Shown here piece after piece: positions 44,682 through 54,900 of a stretch of DNA of 64,000 nucleotides (its first letter is position 1; every line of letters starts with the position of its first letter). A model generated the notes under the pieces. That model was not told the DNA's origin and searched no databases. It was given only the letters and a program-made list of their open reading frames with translations. This stretch comes from Bisporella sp. PMI_857 (Eukaryota > Ascomycota > Leotiomycetes > Helotiales > Helotiaceae): NCBI GenBank assembly GCA_021307315.1, contig JAJSPD010000003.1:62001-126000 (forward strand), read 5' to 3'. The position numbers were made by a program, and so were the translations under genes.

Positions 44682-45645
44682 ATTGGACAAACCAAATGTT
44701 GCTTCGGATAAAATATTCCCCCCCCCCCCCCCCGGAAGGGTCTACAAGGCCATGAGAGATACAAAGCAGATACCGCTATACCACAATTGGACCCACCACA
44801 GTTAGCGATAATAATAGCTAGGAAACATGTTGGTGTTGGAAAATGCGCATCTGTAATTGCTCAGTTCTGATCCATGGAAGTTGGAATGCATAAAAGACGA
44901 AAGACGCGGGACTCTCTGTTTCAAATCGAAGGGAATTTTGGGCCGTAACTGGTAAACTTGTAGGTAGCACGTAGAGGAGTTACTAGTTTCTAGCTTATGG
45001 GGTTGATAAGCTTTGTGATGCTAGGATACTTGTCACGACTAGGTCTAAATTCTGTAACTAAACCGGGGAACCAATGTCGGTAGCAAATTAAAAGCATCTA
45101 CCCTAAAATTTCTCCTATTCCAGCGACAGTGATTCATCGTGGAATATTGCAGATCACGGTTGTGTTACCCGGCAAAATGCCCCATAGCTCGAGGGTATTG
45201 ATCCGAGTGGACATTTTCCACAGTCCTCGATTCACAGGGCCTCGTCAGGGGACTCGGTGGAAACGAGCAATTACCCCATGAAATGGCCTTGGCGTCTCAG
45301 CCCAGCCTTATCCAAGCCGCTACACCATACAAAAACAAACAACCAACGAACGGCGCATACACCGCTCAGCGGGGTGGCTAGCTGAGAGTAGTGATGTCAC
45401 GCTCAGCTTCTGCCTGCTCTCTCTACGTCGCGAGGTCTCATCTGAACATGTCAGGCAGTCTTTGCACTCATTAGCCAACCTTGAAGGCTGATATTTGGCC
45501 CAACCTAGTGTAATGACTTGACCTGCGCAGATTTCATAAATAAGATCGCGAGGGCTGTTTCTCTACGACCCGAAGAATCCTTACCAACCTTGAAATATCG
45601 AAACCAACCAACCTGATTCGAAACTACCGTTTGTACCTAAAACCT
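44682..45645. other. Intergenic, divergent, with a C16 tract
   Basis: Upstream regions of the sulfotransferase relic and the App1-like gene. It contains a run of 16 C (44718-44733), prone to polymerase and sequencing slippage. No gene seen. Confidence 0.55.
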
Positions 45646-47012
45646 ATGACCTCGATTATCCGCAGAGCAACAAGTATGGCTGGGACCGCTCAGGCGGTCC
45701 TTAACGCCTACCGGGAGACAATGCTGGAAAAGAAGACAAGGGAGCACTGCAAATTTCATGACGTCGAGTCCAAGTTACCAGACGTCAAGAAGGAGCCAGC
45801 CGCAGACGGGCGCCCTTCTTCCAGCACCGATGTTCTCAGCATTCTCGGAAAATGGAACCCTCTACCTCACAACATCTCTGCCAACGATACTGTCTGGCTC
45901 TTCGATAACACTGCATATCGGAACCCGAAAACAGGGAAGTGGGAGGCAGAGTTCGTGGCCGCTGTTTTCGATCAGGATACGGGCTTGGAAGTTAGCACAG
46001 TGGTGGCTGATTTGGCAGAGAAGCTAGGGATTGGGCGGGGCGATGCACAAGAAGAGATTATTCGCCAACGCTTGATGCTGTTTATGCAGAGCATTCTCCC
46101 AGGCAGAAAGGTGAAGGTTACATTTGGGCAAAAAGACGAGTTGGCACTTGGTCCTGGGGGAAGATATGGTATCAGCAGCGATATAAAGCCTCTACGGGCA
46201 GATTTCAAGGATGGCGATATTGTTCCTAGTGTTGCGAAAGTGCCACAAGGCGCAAATGGTGTGTTGCACATGAATACAGCTTTCGCTGAGCCTGAGGGTT
46301 GGGCTGTGATCTCGGGTACGTTGTCTCAAACGCTTGCCATTCTCCACTAACAAGAAGACATAGACGTTGATGATACCATCAAAGTCACACAAACCAGCAG
46401 CCCAATCGGTATCATTCAATCAACCTTCGTTGCCCAAGCCACTCCAGTTGCCGGCATGCCAGAACTATATACTTTCATTCAGAGACTTATTAGCAATAGT
46501 GCACCTTGGTTCTACCTTTCTGCCTCCCCGTATAACCTTTACCCATTCCTCGCCGACTTCAGGCAGAGGTATTATCCTCAAGGAACACTGATTCTCAGGG
46601 ATGCGAGTTGGATGAATCTTGCTGGGCTTCTCTCTAATCTCACGCTCGGTACCCAAGAATACAAAGTTGAGCGTATGACTAAGGTCAACTCTTGGCTTCC
46701 GAAGCGTAAGATGATTCTGATCGGAGATTCAACTCAGAGTGATCCAGAAGCATATGGCGAGATGTAAGACGCCTTCACCTAGTAATCGTGCTCGGCTGCT
46801 AACGTTGATTTAGATACAACAAGAACAAGAAGTGGGTGAAACTAATTCTCATCCGTAGAGTTGATGATATCGCGGCTGTTGGTATTGAAGAAAAGAATGA
46901 GCCACAACGGTTTGAGAAAGCGTTCAAGCACATCCCGAAGAACGTATGGCATGTCTTCGATAACCCTGAGGAATGCTACCCAATCATTAGTGAAGCGATC
47001 AAGAGGGGATGA
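45646..47012 (+). CDS. App1-like phosphatidate phosphatase (DUF2183)
   Basis: Exons 45646-46315, 46364-46763 and 46814-47012 (introns 48 and 50 nt) give 422 residues. The first ATG in the frame is used. The N-terminal half has a beta-rich domain (WLFDNTAYRN, VKVTFG) found before the catalytic domain of fungal App1 proteins. The first splice creates the HAD-type motif D224-V-D226-D-T-I-K, the DxDxT signature of Mg2+-dependent phosphatidate phosphatases. FIQRL, PWFYLSASPYNLYPFL, KRKMILIGDSTQSDPEAYGE and the RRV segment after intron 2 complete the DUF2183 domain. App1 converts phosphatidate to diacylglycerol at actin patches and endocytic membranes. This protein is shorter than yeast App1, as usual for filamentous fungal homologues. 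Confidence 0.92.
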
Positions 47013-50000
47013 ACAGCAGGGCTCAATATGATCTAGCATAAGGGAGGCATTGGTGATTCCTGGAGTTGTGGCGTGGTCCACTTAAGCTTTGATTGGACGA
47101 GAATATGAGACTAATGATTGTTATGAAGATTTTTACCAAAGCACGAGAATAACAGAGACATGATTCTTGTGCCAACAAATGATCGGAACTGGGCAGTGTG
47201 CTGGTGCAATAGCCATTCAATTAAATTAGAGACAAGGCTCACGGGGCTTGGTCACCTGAGAATGGAAATACATAAATGTCATGTGCTGAAGCCTAAGTCT
47301 ATGAGCAAGGTTCTAGGTATTCTAGGCGCACATCTTCCGCCTTTTCTAGTAGAACATGTGATAGTATGGAGACATGTAAGACAACACGACATTATGTTCA
47401 AGTAAAAACAAAGGGTATCAATTTACATCCGTCCCTGACCTGGTTATGTGCCCTGCACACTCTCTATATCTTGCGAATCTTTCTAACCCAAACATTTTTT
47501 GGCAACCCTGCCATTAGGCTTTCCTTATCCTTCCGTTCCATCTATCATCTTACTCCCATATGCCAATGACATGTGGCTCTTGGACCCAATATTTCTTTTC
47601 AAGTTCTCGACCTTGACTTGGTAACTGAATTCCCTATATCCCAACGCCAGTGTTCGTAATCGCTGCAAAAATCGCTCAATTGAAGTCCAAGAAAAACCAC
47701 GGCCGACCATCCGTCTTCCTCGCTGCATTATTTTCAAAAGGTAAAGGAGGTTGGCCGTCCGTAGCGGCGGAGTTGTAGGTATGCAGCGCTTTTACATGAG
47801 CGAGACGTCGCTCTTCGTATGAAGCAGAAGACCATGATAGGCTGGGGTGGGAAGTGTAGAGGAGGAAGGTGGTTATGAATCTTTTGAAACGGTGTCAGAA
47901 ATTGATGGGGGATCGATTGACGGAGGTGGAGGGGTGAAGTACATGAATATCAAGGCAAAGCTTAGACACCGCTGGACTCGTCGACTGGAGCGAGTGTAGT
48001 AGATGGTTGAGATCATGATTGTGGTATTTGAGGAAAGGATTGAGATCAAGGCCGGCACACGCGTCCTTCCACGGCGAGAAAGGAAAGAAGAAAAAATAAA
48101 TAAAGAGCTTCGTTCAACGGAAGAGACTGACTGTATGATCTCGAACTAGAACAATAAAGAACGACTGCTGGGAGAGCGACTGATGAAAATTAATAACAAG
48201 CCCAGAGAGCATTAATCAGAAGCAACGCGGCAGAAACGAAATATATTACTTGAGCCCGTTCTCAAGCAGACTATTGCAGATCTTAATCTCTAATTCGTCA
48301 TCAGCATATAAATATCTGGAGCTTTGGTCGTGGCTCAAACCTGGATGAAAAGATCGACTCAGGGATGCGCGCCGGCAGTGGAGCCCGCATGTTCGGGCCC
48401 CCGGCCGTCCGTTGGAACAGAGCTGTCAGTTCTTGGGTTGAAACATAATTTGTCAAAAGCAAGAGCTCGGCGGATGCTTGGAGCCTCAAAATTTGTAAGG
48501 GCTTTTGCCAGATCAAGTTGGTGATATGCGGCTCGGAAGGAGTTTGAATCTTCGGATAGGAGACCTTTGATACCGCCGAGAGATGTCAAAGAGATATTTT
48601 ATTATTGGAAGTGACGTCACGATGGACCTGGCTCCCCTGAGAAAGAAGGTATTGGCGATGGCTTGAGATATGAAAATAACCAAGAAATTAAAATCAAAAT
48701 GCTATGGATCCGTATCAAAAATCAAGCATGATACACATAGTATACACCTTCCTCTTTTTGAGCCGTGCTGACTAGTTTGTTGACTATTTACTTTACTCAG
48801 CCCCTGCATCCACCGTCTTGTTTGCATCTTATCCGCGCATGCCGGCAGTCGGTGACATATAGAGTTCGTCTAATGCATGGCTATTGTTTCTTGACTCAGC
48901 TCAAAACGGCCCAGCTATTTTGCCCTCAAGTCCATCTCTTGGCACATCAAAAATTCCTGGAGGCGCCTCAGATTTGTGTTATGGTACTTTCCTCCCCCTT
49001 TTTTGGTGCACAAATGGCCATCATCCACACAATCATGAGTGCCTTATCAAGAAAAATGGCTAAACAGAAGTGCCAGTCGATCTCCTCGCGAGTTGCATTC
49101 ACGTTGTGGTTATAGAGCACAATTTCGAATCATTTTTATTGACCTTGATTGAGCAGAATGCGCTGTGACGACGGTCGGTAAACGTAAGTTTATCCCAATG
49201 ATACAAAGCATCCGACTGGTGGCTTGCCGAAACATTATTTACGAAATACGGATGGAACTAACTGACTGGTCAACCTACCGTCTGTTTTATCTGTTATGCC
49301 ATCTAACAAAGTGGCTGCTGCCGCTGTAATGGACCGCTACTTCCCTCCGTTACCATTTCCAGTTAACTCAAGCAAGAAAAATCAATCTTGTGGAAAAATA
49401 TTTTCTGGCATAATAGCTCCCTTATCGAACGCTACTCTTCCAATCAAGCGTTCTCAATTCACATACTTTTGAGGTGGACGGTTCCTTTCTCCAGATGAAT
49501 AGCGTGTTCGACATGAACGATGAAGACTTAAAAAAAGCTGGCTTTTATACAGAGAACTTTTAGGAATTCCGTCCTGGGGTGCGTACAGAGGATAATGCAA
49601 CGGAGGCATTATTACATGAAAAAATATTTACCAGAGATCCTTCGATCAGAGACGGGACACCATATCCTCACGACGCTGCTGACAAAAGGAGCTTTTTGAT
49701 ACCGCCACAAAGGCATCAGAGCGCCGTGCAAAACCGCACATATAAGCAGTGGAATTATACTCAGCAAATCGGACAAAAAATAAATTCACAAATACACTAG
49801 TACACTAGTACTCTAGTTGCCAGGAAGACTCAGAAGCTTTGCCGGGCATTGGAGCAACATATTGCCAAAAAGCCTTAACTAAAACACTCGGAATATATCA
49901 ACATTCAGTCTGTCGACTTCTAGAAGTTACTAAATTGCTTCAGGGTCACTCTGATTGGCGCTGCCATGGTATCAATGTGCATGAATATCTTTCAAGAATA

Positions 50001-50441
50001 GGAGGTCTGAGTTCAACGCCTGAAGCCATATTCATTTTGGCTTTGATATACGATGGGGACCAAAATCTTCAAGGAATGGAATGACAAAGCTGTCTTCTAC
50101 AACAGACTTTCGCATTCTTTGCAAGGATCAGCAGGAAAGGTATTTTCTGGCACGGTTGAAAAGAAACGGGCTACCAAATCACGATGTTCAAGTGATGAAT
50201 AACAGATATCTAGGCTAACAACATGAATGTGAATCTTCACATGTACTTTTTCTTCCGGAGGGCAATAAATCAGAAAACTCCCAAACGCCATTGCTGATTC
50301 CCCTAAGGTCGCAAACCAGATGTCAAAAAAATTCAAAGCCAAGCATACTTTTCTGCCCATGTCTTCCCCCCCCCCCCCCCAAAAAATCTCAACTGGCCCC
50401 AGGAAGAAGCCTAAATTCCAAACCTTAAGCCGTCCATAATT
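47013..50441. other. 3.4 kb gene desert with one interrupted ORF and a C15 tract
   Basis: No confident gene. Short AT-rich frames dominate. An ORF with one internal TAG lies at 49495-49800 (separate entry). A run of 15 C followed by 6 A sits at 50366-50386. The GT/AG-rich 47800-48000 part is purine-biased without a frame. Confidence 0.55.
49495..49800 (+). pseudogene. Possible short gene remnant with an internal TAG
   Basis: From ATG 49495 a frame of 102 codons runs to TAG near 49798, broken once by TAG at codon 23. Both sides read like ordinary hydrophilic protein (MNDEDLKKAGFYTENF before; RDPSIRDGTPYPHDAADKRS after). No family is recognised. It may be a chance frame; I keep it because both halves have protein-like composition in the same frame. 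Confidence 0.25.
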
Positions 50442-50819
50442 CTAATAAATTACCGTTCCAGGCCACACAGTTCCAGGCCGCTTATTACGACAGCCCGCGA
50501 TACCACAGTTGGGGAGGGGCCACTTCATGTCGCTGTTGTAAATTTGAGGAGCTACGATCGGGTCTCGCTTGGCTACGCCCTCAACTGGTTCCTTGACTTT
50601 GGGGGCCGGGCCATCTTTTGGCCTTGAGAAGGGTCCGATGTAAGGCCTACAATTCGGGTTGGTCCAAAGGGCCAGTCCACTGCAGCTACTCTTAGTAGCT
50701 ATGATCGGGTCTCGCTTAGCTATGCTCTCAGAGTCGGCGTCTCGCGGGATGGCGATGGCGGTGACCTGGGCGATGGCAAGGGAGGAGAGCGCGAACGCGG
50801 TGGAGAGTTGGAAATGCAT
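50442..50819 (-). CDS. Small secreted precursor with repeated Kex2-type (KR) sites
   Basis: The ATG at 50819 is chosen because a signal peptide (MHFQLSTAFALSSLAIAQVT) starts there; the upstream in-frame extension is low complexity. The product is 125 residues, single exon. After a short acidic pro-segment (DADSES) there are KR sites at 35-36 and 84-85, each inside the repeat AKRDPI(I/V)A, and a third KR at 103-104. Cleavage would release a peptide of about 47 residues with Cys46/Cys57 and one of about 17 residues with Cys95/Cys100. This matches Kex2-processed repeat proteins, which include pheromone precursors, secreted peptides and fungal RiPP precursors. The released peptides do not match the usual alpha-pheromone core, and no UstY-type maturation gene is adjacent. 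Function unknown. Confidence 0.75.
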   Translation of the reverse strand: MHFQLSTAFALSSLAIAQVTAIAIPRDADSESIAKRDPIIATKSSCSGLALWTNPNCRPYIGPFSRPKDGPAPKVKEPVEGVAKRDPIVAPQIYNSDMKWPLPNCGIAGCRNKRPGTVWPGTVIY

Positions 50820-50849
50820 GTTTCTGTTGTTTGGTTGTCTGCGACTGCT

Positions 50850-50876
50850 TTGATTGTTTGATTGTTTGATTGTTTT
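50850..50876. repeat. (GATTGTTT)3 tandem repeat in the leader of the Kex2-repeat gene
   Basis: Three successive GATTGTTT units (plus strand), 30-60 bases upstream of the ATG of the small secreted precursor, so probably in its 5' UTR. Confidence 0.75.
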
Positions 50877-50912
50877 TCGGATTATGGAGACCAACAACAT
50901 TGTTCTTTGCAC

Positions 50913-50920
50913 TACTTATA
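50913..50920 (-). promoter_or_regulatory. Possible TATA box of the Kex2-repeat gene
   Basis: TATAAGTA on the minus strand about 95 bases upstream of ATG 50819, a plausible spacing for a fungal promoter. No experimental support. Confidence 0.35.
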
Positions 50921-51412
50921 CACTAGTTGGACCTTTTGCAAGCAGCACCTAGTCGAAGGAAGTGACGAGCCATGAACGAAGTCGTGGAGCAGCAGCGTTG
51001 TAGGAACAAATCCAGCTAGGCTGTGTTGCGGCCCGTCCCGTTCTCCAGGGTTATGTTGGGGGCTGGATTGGCCCGGGGGCTCTGTCAGGATGCTGCAAAG
51101 CTGTTTGAGCTATGAACCCTGGTCTGCATAGAGAAGCATCATGATAAAGCCTTGCTCCTTTCGAGCCAACAAATAGGAACGAGCTGAAGTCGAGTTCTCT
51201 GGTTCTGCCCAGCCCTTCCTCATCCTGCTCTGCACCGACCCAAGATTCAAGATGAAAGAGAATCAGCCCCTGATTTATCTCAACGTAATGGAATATCGCA
51301 TAACTGCCCACGTCCGTTCTTACCAAGTAAAACAAGAAAAGGAACTGGTGTTGTTGACGAATTTTTCTATTTATTGATGAATACACCTACACATTAAGAA
51401 ATAAGGTTTACA
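50921..51412. other. Intergenic
   Basis: Between the secreted-precursor promoter and the HET gene's 3' end. A 111-codon minus frame covers most of it but has no domain. Confidence 0.45.
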
Positions 51413-53140
51413 CTAGACCAGCGTCACCATTTTGTCAAACCAAGAGTCAAACCATCTATGATCGATACCGCCTATAACGCCAACCCGTTCGTACTCCTCA
51501 ACTCCTTGCTTTATACTTTGTTTCAAAATCAGTCCCCAACTCCCTGCTGTTCGAGACTCAAGTATTCGTATGATCATGATTGGGTTTTCCTCGGAACAGT
51601 TCTCCAAATATCGGGTGTGATCGTCCTCGCGATAGAACGTAAAGCGCGAGGTGTAGATATGTTCGCTTGATGTCACCCACCGCACTCTACACTTCAATTG
51701 GATGGATCCGTACGTTACCCTTCCCTTTGGATCAAGACCCGCCGGAATGATATGAGGGTGTAACATTCTCGCTGCCGAAGAAATATTTTCATCCTCAGCG
51801 ACCGGGAACATATTAGAAATATGGCGATAGGTGATAGGGTACCGATCGTAGGACGCCCAAGACCAAGTTGGGGCCGAATCGTCTGTTCTTGCTGCGCATA
51901 TGATCGATTCGCCACCAATCGTCCAAAGAAGTCCTTTCAAATCTCCAAGCCAAATCCCAACCATATACTCGCTGTTCATATGAAGCTGCAGTTCACTTGC
52001 CAAGCCTGAGAGCGCTGGGAGACGATCAGACGATCGTGAGAGTTGACGTGAAGTAAATTCCTCGACAATGTTTCTCCAAGTCCGAAATGGATCAGATAAC
52101 AACGATAACTCTGGTACATACATTTTGGTATGCGAGCTGGCTCGATTGTGCGAGCTGACTCTATTTTCCATGGGGACATCAAATGGTCGAAGTTTGTGAG
52201 CCTGCCATTCTTGGCTTGAGGCCATTCTTCCAGCTGGAGAGCACGCAAAAGTATCGCAACCTGCCAGAAGAACCGGAATATCCTCTTTCTGTTCCCTACA
52301 TTCCCAATAGATGTGGGAGAAAGTGAAATGCAGAACTCTTCTTGATAGGTTTTGTTCCTGTAAAGTCCAACCTCGACGCTGAAGGGGACTTCGATGAAAC
52401 CGCTGGTCGCAGACTGAGATATAGTTCCTCAAGTTCTCTTCCTGAGTGATGGTCTCATATATGACCTTGTTCTTTGTCTCCGTCTTCCTTGTTTTGCTTT
52501 CTAGCCATATCCCCCCTTGACAATCCTTTGCTGACTCCGCTGCGATCGTGCAGATTGCGCCAGAGTAGATCTGGCCCATACGAGCCGTCTCCCTTTGCCA
52601 GTCGTCTTCTGAGTCCTGTATGATGCAAAGAGAGTCGACCCACACAAAGCGCACATTGAGTCGTTTTGCAATCTCGAAAAAGTGCTTGAATGTTCTGGGT
52701 AACTTGGCACGACGAAGCCGTTGTTTATGCGCCGATATGGTTGACAAAGTCGTCTTCCCAGCTTCTGGCATATTACTTCCCCAACAATAACTCAGCGTTA
52801 GGTAATCTACGGGGGGATCATTCTGCGTAGATTCAATGAGTCGCGCTCGAGAGAAATCGAAATCCCATCCAAGGTCTACGAGTCGGGTTGGCCTGTATCG
52901 TGAATAGAGTACTTCTGAGCAGTAGTTATGTTTGCGCTGGCAACTGTGCAACCAGTGAATGGGATCCTGAAGGCATGGCCCATCATAGACTTTGCCTTCG
53001 TGAGATGTCTGGGTGGTGCTAATGCTTGGGCGCGAGGATGCGACATAAGGTGAGGGCGAGTTTAGACTGGATGCCTCTTCTGGAGTGGAGCTTGACACCT
53101 TAGAAGAGCCTTTGATGAAAAACTTGATCAGTGTCTGCAT
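51413..53140 (-). CDS. HET-domain (heterokaryon incompatibility) protein
   Basis: Single-exon ORF of 575 residues from ATG 53140. The HET domain spans about residues 110-260: DYLTLSYCWG, KLPRTFKHFFEIAKRL, VRFVWVDSLCIIQD, DWQRETARMGQIYSGA and TIAAESAKDCQGG are textbook blocks. The following RGWTLQEQNLSRRVLHFT and the Trp-rich APTWSWASYD are the usual downstream motifs. HET domains are TIR-like and can trigger regulated cell death when fungal individuals with different alleles fuse. No paired SesB, NLR or WD40 gene is adjacent. An upstream frame (53366-53158) encodes protein-like sequence, but no in-phase splice joins it, so it is excluded. Confidence 0.92.
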   Translation of the reverse strand: MQTLIKFFIKGSSKVSSSTPEEASSLNSPSPYVASSRPSISTTQTSHEGKVYDGPCLQDPIHWLHSCQRKHNYCSEVLYSRYRPTRLVDLGWDFDFSRARLIESTQNDPPVDYLTLSYCWGSNMPEAGKTTLSTISAHKQRLRRAKLPRTFKHFFEIAKRLNVRFVWVDSLCIIQDSEDDWQRETARMGQIYSGAICTIAAESAKDCQGGIWLESKTRKTETKNKVIYETITQEENLRNYISVCDQRFHRSPLQRRGWTLQEQNLSRRVLHFTFSHIYWECREQKEDIPVLLAGCDTFACSPAGRMASSQEWQAHKLRPFDVPMENRVSSHNRASSHTKMYVPELSLLSDPFRTWRNIVEEFTSRQLSRSSDRLPALSGLASELQLHMNSEYMVGIWLGDLKGLLWTIGGESIICAARTDDSAPTWSWASYDRYPITYRHISNMFPVAEDENISSAARMLHPHIIPAGLDPKGRVTYGSIQLKCRVRWVTSSEHIYTSRFTFYREDDHTRYLENCSEENPIMIIRILESRTAGSWGLILKQSIKQGVEEYERVGVIGGIDHRWFDSWFDKMVTLV

Positions 53141-53826
53141 TCAAATATGTCAAAACAGGTTTTTGCGCATACCATATGTAGTGTGTGTTTTTTTCCGAGG
53201 CAAGATTTTCGAGATGAAGGCCATGATGAGGCGCAGTCAACGGGACCCCGCAGATTTCGTGCATGGCCCACGGTTTACCATCGTTTTGCAGATCTCCTTT
53301 AAACGCAGAATCTTGGTCGAGCTCTCCGCTATTCATGAAATTTTTGCGCGCCGTCAAAACCTTCATGGAGAATGAGAAGAAGGACGATAAGTGTGAATAG
53401 CGTACGTTGCTCGATTGATAAGATGGTGGGGTGGGAAGTTTATTTTGGGGTGAGCAAAAGAGGACTAACAACGAGGCTGCAGCCTGCACAGCCCCTCAGT
53501 GTTGGGAGGTACCAATCAGCACTATATCCAAAGCCACTACGAGGCTGAAAATTGCAACACAACCTCTTAACTGGTGAGCCTGCGTATACGTATTGGAAAA
53601 TTCTATGCTGGCTTTACAGTCGGCATCGATTTCGGCGCAAAAGTCGATCAAAGCGACAATATCAATCTTGGGCAAGACATCAAAACGAATAGAATAGTCT
53701 CGCTTAAGCCCCTGATCAACCAAATGTCTACGTAAATCAATGCTTGGCCAGGTCAGCGTGTGTAAGGTCTGACTAGATCTATGAGTTCGCTACAGAGCTG
53801 TTGGACAACATAGACTACGTAATCAA
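53141..53826. other. Intergenic/upstream of HET gene
   Basis: The minus-strand frame 53100-53489 reads protein-like in part but cannot be spliced in phase to the HET ORF. It might be a damaged or alternative first exon. Otherwise empty. Confidence 0.45.
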
Positions 53827-54399
53827 TCAAACGCATTCCAACGCCTCAAATATTTCTGGTGCCTCCACCACAATTCGAGCCCTCCTTTCCACCTTCCCAC
53901 CAGTATCAACCACACCCATTATCCCCGCCTTCCGCCCAACAACATTCCGGTTCCTATCCCTCACTAAGCACCTCTCCTTCAACCCCTTCTGAAATTTATC
54001 AATCTGTGGACAGGGGTTCCTGACCCCACAAACCCTTACCACCGCGTGTTCATCCCCCATCTGCTTTCCCTCGTTCAAAAAATGTAATTTGGTTCCCGTA
54101 CTAAGTGCCAAGAGATCGATCCCCTTCGTCGTGATATTTTCTCCGAGCTGCCCAGGCAGGACTTTGAAGGCGCCGTCAGCATTGGGGGTGAGGAACTCCG
54201 AAAAGAGCTCGGCGTGGATGAGATGTACTTGTCTCAGATTTGGGGGCGGGGGACGGATATGCAGCCGAGACCGGTGTTGTACAGTCACTCCAAGGTGGCA
54301 GTCTCCCTCAACACCAAGACCTTCCAGGAGGTTGATGGAGTCTGCTGGATCCTTGTGGAATTTGTGGTCTGATGATCGGGCTACGGAGAGGACTGACAT
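53827..54399 (-). CDS. MOSC-domain protein
   Basis: Single exon, 190 residues from ATG 54399 (the in-frame upstream codons lack an ATG). It shows the MOSC blocks HKDPADSINLLEGLGVEGDCHLG, RQVHLIHAEL, PGQLGENITTKGIDL and the key Cys in RNPCPQIDKF. Stand-alone MOSC proteins are related to the C-terminal domain of molybdenum-cofactor sulfurases and to bacterial YiiM. They bind sulfur on the conserved Cys and probably act in Moco-linked sulfur transfer or detoxification of N-hydroxylated bases. The compact, bacterial-like form is common in ascomycetes. Partner reductase genes are not nearby. Confidence 0.88.
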   Translation of the reverse strand: MSVLSVARSSDHKFHKDPADSINLLEGLGVEGDCHLGVTVQHRSRLHIRPPPPNLRQVHLIHAELFSEFLTPNADGAFKVLPGQLGENITTKGIDLLALSTGTKLHFLNEGKQMGDEHAVVRVCGVRNPCPQIDKFQKGLKERCLVRDRNRNVVGRKAGIMGVVDTGGKVERRARIVVEAPEIFEALECV

Positions 54400-54900
54400 C
54401 TTGTTTTGATTTAGGGGATACAAAATAGAATGGGAGAGGATTGTGGGAGGCTATAGTACAACCGGTGACTTGAAACTCTTACCCGATCACATGATTTTCC
54501 ATTGGACCAGTATAGTTGGGCTTGTGCTATGCTTCCACTTATAGAAATCTACGTGTCAGATTTTCGAGAGGATGTAAAGTTATTTACCGTGCCAAGCGGA
54601 GATACCGAGCATCTCTTCACAACAACGTACACGTGGTACGAAATAATGCAAAGTTGAGAATGGAGACCAACCTAGAACATGTGTTGGAGCAAATCAGAAG
54701 CGCCAATATTGCCTTCATTCCACATAATCGTGCCACGGTACATAATATGCATTCTTACTTGTAAGAGAGCAAGACACAATCCCCAGGAACAAGATTGACT
54801 CCATGAAATGAGTTGAGTGCCGAGTATAATTCAACCCAATGGCTGGAGGTCTAATGCAAGTCCCTGAAATTTTGACACCAAGTCTCTTCATCGGATCCTA
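54400..54900. other. Intergenic
   Basis: MOSC promoter side and 3' flank of the zinc-knuckle gene. An 82-codon plus frame has no support. Confidence 0.5.

Noticed and set aside
50442..50819. Alpha-type mating pheromone precursor
   Set aside because: KR sites and a signal peptide fit, but there are no near-identical short repeats with the usual Trp-Cys...Cys core, so I call it only a Kex2-repeat precursor.
53158..53366. First exon of the HET gene
   Set aside because: Protein-like sequence, but the only good donor (GTATGC) and the acceptor before ACACTG are out of phase and would create a stop.
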